Below are positions 5,070 through 6,941 of a stretch of 6,941 bases of DNA, one piece after another; positions within the stretch are counted from its first letter, which is position 1, and each line of letters starts with the position of its first letter. The position numbers were made by a program, and so were the translations under genes. Below the pieces are notes generated by a model. It was not told the DNA's origin and did no database searches. It was given only the letters and a program-made list of their open reading frames with translations. This DNA is from an uncultured Prevotellaceae bacterium (GTDB lineage Bacteria > Bacteroidota > Bacteroidia > Bacteroidales > Muribaculaceae), in NCBI GenBank assembly GCA_945645715.1, contig CALZFJ010000111.1:1-6941 (forward strand). Reading direction: 5' to 3'.

Positions 5070-6926
5070 ATGAGTAAATACATTGTTTCTGCACGAAAAT
5101 ACCGACCTGAGACGTTTCACAGCGTGGTGGGACAGCAGTCGCTCACTCACACGCTGAAGGCTGCCATCGATTCGCAACGCCTGGCTCACGCCTACCTCTT
5201 CTGCGGTCCGCGCGGCGTGGGTAAGACAACCTGTGCGCGTATTTTCGCCAAAACCATCAACTGCCTCTCGCCCACTGCCGAGGGAGAAGCCTGCAACGAA
5301 TGCGAATCGTGCCGCGCTTTCAATGAGCAGCGCTCCTACAACATCGTGGAGCTTGACGCAGCATCAAACAACTCGGTAGATGACATTCGCAACCTCATCG
5401 ACCAGGTGCAGATTCCGCCTCAAATCGGAAAGTATCGCGTGTTTATCATCGACGAGGTGCACATGCTGTCGTCGGCGGCATTCAATGCATTCCTCAAGAC
5501 GCTTGAGGAACCTCCCGCTCACGCCATATTCATTCTTGCCACCACCGAGAAGCAGAAGATTATCCCAACTATACTATCGCGTTGCCAAATCTACGACTTC
5601 TCGCGCATCACCATCAACGATATGGTGCAGCAGCTGCAATATATCGCCTCACAAGAGGGTATCACTGCCGAGCCTGCCGCCCTCAATGTGATTGCACAGA
5701 AAGCCGACGGTGCCATGCGCGATGCTCTCTCCATATTCGACCAGGTGGCGGCTTCCTCGTTTGGCAATATCACCTACCAGAGTGCCATCGACAACCTCAA
5801 TGTGCTCGACCACGACTACTACTTCCGCCTGATGGAGACCTTCCGCACCTGCAACGTGCCCGAAGCTTTGCTCATATATAAGGAAATCCGCGACCGAGGC
5901 TTCGACTCGCTCTTCTTCATCAATGGCTTGGCGCAACACATTCGCGATATGCTGGTGGCTCTCACCCCAGCCACAAAGAGCCTGCTCGAGATGAGCGACG
6001 AAGTGGCGCAGCGATTCATCGAAGAGTCGCGCAAGTTCCACCCGAAATTCTACTATCGCGCCCTCGACCTTTGCAACACTTGCGACGTAAACTACCGCAC
6101 TGCCACCAACAAGCAATTTGTGGTGGAGCTGACGCTCATTAAGCTGTGCCAGATTCTCGATGCCACCACGCCTCCGGGCGGCGGAAATGGCGGTGGACAA
6201 CCACTCAAGACAGTTGCTGCGCCACAACAGCAGCAGCCCACCACGGCAGCTCCTCGCCAACAATCGGTAGCGTCGCAGCCACAAGCCACAGCAGCGACAC
6301 CACAGCAAGTGGTGTCTCCCCAGCCTGTGACTGCAACACCACCACAGCCCTACCACGCCACCACAGCTCCACAAGTGCCCTCTAAGCCCGCACAACAGCC
6401 ACAAATGCAGCCGGGAGGCTATCGTGCCGCCACGAGCAACACAGTGGCTTATAAGCCCGGCGCACTGCGCACCCCGGCAGCAAGCCGCATTATGATCAAT
6501 ACACAGCCTGCGCAGCAGCAAGGCACGGTGCAAAGTGCCACTCCATCGGCTACTACGCGCCGCAACTCAACATTCACCGAGCAGCAAATGCTTGCCGCAT
6601 GGCAACGCTTTATCACCGAACATCCGCACGAAAAGGTGATTATCAACACCATGCGAATGTCGCAACCCAAGCGCGTGAACGACACACTCTATGAAATCTA
6701 TGTGGAAAACCAAGGTCAGGTGGAGTTTTTCAACACCCACCGCACCGAAATAGTAGAATATCTGCGCAACGCAGTCAGCAACGATATGCTTGCCATCAAT
6801 GTGAATATCCGTGAGGGTGGACCCGCCCCCAAAATCTGGTCGCCACGCGAAGTGGTAGATGACATGTGCAAGCAGAATGAAGCCGTAGTGAACCTAATCC
6901 GCGACTTCGAGCTTGGCCTCGCATAA
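5070..6926 (+). CDS. dnaX: DNA polymerase III subunit gamma/tau (clamp-loader ATPase)
   Basis: This 618-residue protein is the motor subunit of the clamp loader, which opens the beta clamp and places it on primed DNA. The AAA+ module shows Walker A GPRGVGKT (46-53), a zinc-binding cysteine set (Cys65, 75, 78, 81), Walker B FIIDEVH (125-131), sensor 1 ATTE (157-160), the SRC arginine-finger motif (170-172) and sensor 2 GAMRDALS (214-221, Arg217). A collar domain covers about 240-365. Residues about 367-500 are a low-complexity linker rich in Pro, Gln, Ala and Thr, and the last about 118 residues form a folded tail, probably the polymerase-binding region of tau. No A6 or longer slippery run is present in the gene, so a frameshift-made gamma form like that of E. 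coli is not indicated. The ATG at 5070 gives the expected SARKYRPETF start. All key residues are intact and the gene is complete. Confidence 0.97.
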   Translation: MSKYIVSARKYRPETFHSVVGQQSLTHTLKAAIDSQRLAHAYLFCGPRGVGKTTCARIFAKTINCLSPTAEGEACNECESCRAFNEQRSYNIVELDAASNNSVDDIRNLIDQVQIPPQIGKYRVFIIDEVHMLSSAAFNAFLKTLEEPPAHAIFILATTEKQKIIPTILSRCQIYDFSRITINDMVQQLQYIASQEGITAEPAALNVIAQKADGAMRDALSIFDQVAASSFGNITYQSAIDNLNVLDHDYYFRLMETFRTCNVPEALLIYKEIRDRGFDSLFFINGLAQHIRDMLVALTPATKSLLEMSDEVAQRFIEESRKFHPKFYYRALDLCNTCDVNYRTATNKQFVVELTLIKLCQILDATTPPGGGNGGGQPLKTVAAPQQQQPTTAAPRQQSVASQPQATAATPQQVVSPQPVTATPPQPYHATTAPQVPSKPAQQPQMQPGGYRAATSNTVAYKPGALRTPAASRIMINTQPAQQQGTVQSATPSATTRRNSTFTEQQMLAAWQRFITEHPHEKVIINTMRMSQPKRVNDTLYEIYVENQGQVEFFNTHRTEIVEYLRNAVSNDMLAINVNIREGGPAPKIWSPREVVDDMCKQNEAVVNLIRDFELGLA

Positions 6927-6941
6927 CCCCACCCCTGTTTT

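Noticed and set aside
5649..6533. A 294-codon minus-strand frame opposite dnaX
   Set aside because: It is an artefact of the repetitive Pro/Gln/Ala linker and biased codons of dnaX; no start context or recognisable domain.
5070..6926. Programmed frameshift in dnaX producing a short gamma form
   Set aside because: No run of six or more A and no A-AAA-AAG type slippery heptamer is present in the gene; the longest A runs are about four.

Overview
The window reads as chromosomal core DNA from a member of the Bacteroidota, most likely order Bacteroidales (a gut-type lineage such as Muribaculaceae, Prevotellaceae or Bacteroidaceae; I cannot separate these from sequence alone). The evidence is the set of protein families (DUF1343/NamZ, a Bacteroidales-style WYL regulator, DUF3108, and a DnaX with the PQ-rich linker seen in this phylum), the lack of Shine-Dalgarno sequences before every start, and several matches to the Bacteroidetes -7 promoter element TAnnTTTG upstream of genes.

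Layout: (1) A plus-strand run of three genes occupies 66-3737: a secreted GH171/DUF1343 exo-N-acetylmuramidase-like protein, a sodium:solute symporter 31 bp behind it, and a WYL-domain transcription regulator 44 bp behind that. The first two look like a scavenging pair, in which a periplasmic enzyme releases an amino sugar from peptidoglycan fragments and an inner-membrane Na+ symporter imports it. The regulator may sense the pathway, but this is inference. (2) A secreted DUF3108 protein of unknown function lies on the minus strand (3778-4563), convergent with the WYL gene across 40 bp made almost entirely of a 14-bp tandem repeat. (3) A 506-bp AT-rich divergent intergenic region (4564-5069) holds small palindromes, three promoter-like elements and a GC-richer block that could encode a structured RNA. 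(4) A complete dnaX (DNA polymerase III gamma/tau subunit) occupies 5070-6926.

No transposon, CRISPR array, tRNA, rRNA, phage gene or defence system is visible. The parts least explained by the genes are the candidate small RNA between 4765 and about 4990, and a pyrimidine-rich, G-free repeat that follows both the symporter gene and the WYL gene and could act as a Rho-loading or termination element.
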